Assembly: GCA_037954665.1 (NCBI GenBank)
Contig: JBBMOL010000091.1
Span: 1 to 64,000, forward strand
Direction: 5' to 3'
Length of the DNA stretch: 64,000 bases
From: Laguncularia racemosa
Taxonomy: Eukaryota; Streptophyta; Magnoliopsida; Myrtales; Combretaceae
The position numbers and the translations under genes are program-made. The notes beneath the pieces are model-generated. The model was not told where the DNA came from, searched no databases, and saw nothing but the letters and a program-made list of their open reading frames with translations. Positions 62,041-64,000 of this stretch are shown one piece after another. Every line of letters starts with the position of its first letter. The stretch's first letter is position 1.

Positions 62041-63888
62041 AATATGGACCTCTTTATTACTATGATGACTTAGTTCATGCTTGCTATGGCTGTTATTACT
62101 AATGCGCATTAGGGTACATCCTTGCCAAATCTTGTACATGCTGTATCACAGCATGCTCCTCAAGCAACTCAGCAAGCTAACTCTCTTATTGTCAATGACC
62201 AAGTGGCAACTAAAGATCAAGCTACAACCTAAGAACTTGCACTTGCACAACACCGGGCTATTGTAGTGAAGGAGGTAGGGATTTAAATTAAGGGCCCTTC
62301 ATCTTCGCATAATACCCCATGCATTACTATTACTAAACACCTACATTACCCTTACCCTATCCTTGTCACACCAAGAGATCTTGGAGCCTCTATTCCAAGA
62401 GGTTCATTTGTTACCAAGGAAAATTTATATGTATATCTAAGAGAAACACAAGTGAATTCCATCATAAGGATTCCATAATTAAAGCTCCCTTATTTTCAGC
62501 GTACTACTGCAAAGCCTTATCCAAAGGACTATGTGAGTCCTAACTTCATGCTCTTTAATGGCAAGAAAGGAAGTGCCAAGAAGCATTTGTTGAAGTTCAT
62601 TGAGACATTGGAAGTTTATGAATTAGATGATGACTTGAAACTTAAAGAATTCACTAGGTCTCTCATTGAGAAGGCATATACATGGTATGTTAATCTTCCT
62701 CCAAGGTCAGTAAACTCATGGAGGAACATGTGCAAGATGTTTCTAGAAAAAAATTTCTTGATCGAAGAAAGGGTAACCTTCACTAAAATGGGAAGAATTC
62801 ACCAAAAGTCAAGAGAAGACTTTATAGATTATATTGAGAGGTTCAAAGAGCACTCCCTTGATATCCAGGATATTTGTGATAAGAGGGAACTGGTAAAGAT
62901 TTGCATATAGGAGAGGTTTATTGAGTATGTCGTTCACTTGGAGAATTTATCTGTGGTTTCATTTGCAACATTGGTTGAAAATGTGCGACAAACCAATAAC
63001 TCAGTTGTGAGACAAAGGGACAAACATATGAGGTTCAATAAACAAGGGCCATTCGTAAATTCCATTCAAGGAGAGGATTCTAAGGTAGGAAAGAAGCCTA
63101 GAATGGAGAAGTCTAAGTTTGAAAGTTTAACGTACTCGCGCTTAATGGGTAAGGTGCATGTAATGCTTAACATATGGCTAGGGGATGGAAATATCAGGCT
63201 TCCGAGGGTTAAGCATATTCCTACTCCTGAAGAGAGGAATGATCTAAAGTTCTACAGATTTCATAGATTATAGGTTATTCTACTAAAGATTGTTTCACTT
63301 TGAAGAAGATATTTAATGAGAGGGTACAGACTGGAGAGCGTATCATTAAAGATAACAATATCCGTAATAACCCTCTTCCAACCCATAGCAATCAACGTGG
63401 AGCGGTGAATATCATCACTCATGACCTTACTACTATGGAAACAAATGATGAGTCATCTGTCGAGATAAACAAGGAAAAAGGAAAGCAAGTTCAAGTTGAG
63501 GAGGATGAGTGCCCTCCTACTATTGCAACACTTATAAAGACATCAAGTTTTAGAAATTTCTTTAACCTTCTTAGGTTTAATGAGAAGGCTAAGCTTATAA
63601 CGGCTACTGCACAAACACGGATCTTAGAAGATCAATTTGTAGAGTGTAATGTTATAGCGTAACCTATGAGAAGAATGGCCCATGCCTATAAAAATGCAAT
63701 TTTATTCATTAAAGTTGACATGTGTGTCAAAGGTTCAAATCATAACCGTCCTTTGTATGTTGAAGGTACACTTAATGGCTATTTAGTAAAGAGAACATTC
63801 ATTGACACTAGTTCTTCTTTGAATATCAGGCCAATGTTTACCTTCCAAGCCGCTGGAATTGATATTTGAAGACTTATGAGATAACCCA
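62041..63888 (+). pseudogene. gag-pro: Element H: decayed gypsy gag and protease start, runs off the window
   Basis: Gag: SPNFMLFNGKKGSAKKHLLK, YTWYVNLPPRSVNSWRNMC, MFLEKNFL, SREDFIDYIERFKEHSLDI, CDKRELVKICI, a stop, then LENLSVVSFATLVENVRQ. A linker RVKHIPTPEERNDLKFYRFH is followed by a frameshift near 63275-63300. The protease start is NRPLYVEGTLNGYLVKRTFI, then DTSSSLNIRPMF (the active-site Gly is replaced: DTSSS). Wording of the Gag and the NRPLYV motif fit an Ogre/Tat-related lineage, different from D. At least three stops: inactive. Confidence 0.75.
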
Positions 63889-64000
63889 TCTCAGTGAATG
63901 GCTTTAATCATTCTCCTACAAAGACACTAAGATGGGTTAATGTAGATCTCAAGGCTGATCGCATCCACAATTTTGTCACTTTCCACATGATCAATGCACT
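63889..64000 (+). other. Continuation of element H protease region
   Basis: Similar codon pattern (NGFNHSPTKTLRWVNVDLKA, then FVTFHMINA) resembling the end of a retropepsin domain, after a stop near 63887. The window ends here. Confidence 0.5.

Overview
This window is intergenic, transposon-dense nuclear DNA from a flowering plant. The Athila, Ogre/Tat, chromovirus and copia LTR retrotransposon families present are typical of angiosperms, most likely a eudicot with a large genome; the species cannot be named from the sequence. I see no convincing single-copy host gene. Almost every base can be assigned to LTR retrotransposons nested in one another, and insertion order can be read from target-site duplications (TSDs).

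Layout from the left. (1) 1-764: the 3' end of a copia-type LTR, inserted into G, a decayed minus-strand Ty3/gypsy chromovirus (765-1623 and 8560-9972). (2) 1624-8559: A, an Athila-type element on the plus strand, inserted in the gag of G with TSD ACAGT. It has LTRs, gag and protease but no RT, RNase H or integrase. (3) 9973-10373 and 22713-23026: unassigned DNA flanking the next two insertions. (4) 10374-17884: E, a minus-strand chromovirus-like gypsy element with nearly complete gag-pol. It is flanked by TSD GGCCC but carries an extra 155 bp beyond its 5' LTR; a solo LTR of another family, F (16894-17724, TSD CTTCA), sits at its 5' LTR edge. (5) 17894-22712: B1, a non-autonomous element with a retropepsin fragment (TSD CTTAG). 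(6) 23027-23204 plus 60810-61287: B4, a minus-strand B LTR split by D.

(7) 23205-60804: D, a minus-strand Ogre/Tat element (TSD ATTAT, LTRs about 2 kb, second archaeal-like RNase H, an ORF1 upstream of gag). About 9 kb of its internal sequence is spread over 33.5 kb by nested insertions: B2 (26026-30658), C1 (Athila, minus, 36439-45878), C2 (Athila, plus, 46856-56113, itself holding an A-family solo LTR at 53361-54870, TSD GATAA), and B3/B5 remnants (56114-57319). (8) 61288-64000: H, a decayed plus-strand gag-protease region running off the right edge.

The most interesting observations concern how these elements replicate. E looks like an integration of a cDNA whose plus strand was primed at an upstream 14-nt purine tract, giving a 155-bp 5' extension flanked by a perfect TSD. 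All three Athila-type elements carry two copies of a module (a hairpin with an RGGA loop closed by TG/CA, about 9 nt, then TGTGGGGGA), one at the 3' LTR and one about 1-1.3 kb upstream; the stems differ but remain paired. Several families share the palindrome CACGGCCGTG in U3, and the C elements repeat that region upstream of the env-like ORF. Non-autonomous derivatives dominate: A (gag-protease), C2 (Gag fused in frame to the integrase C-terminus), C1 (RT/integrase deletion) and B (protease plus a pol tail that runs into the LTR). These parasites would need enzymes supplied in trans by autonomous relatives.
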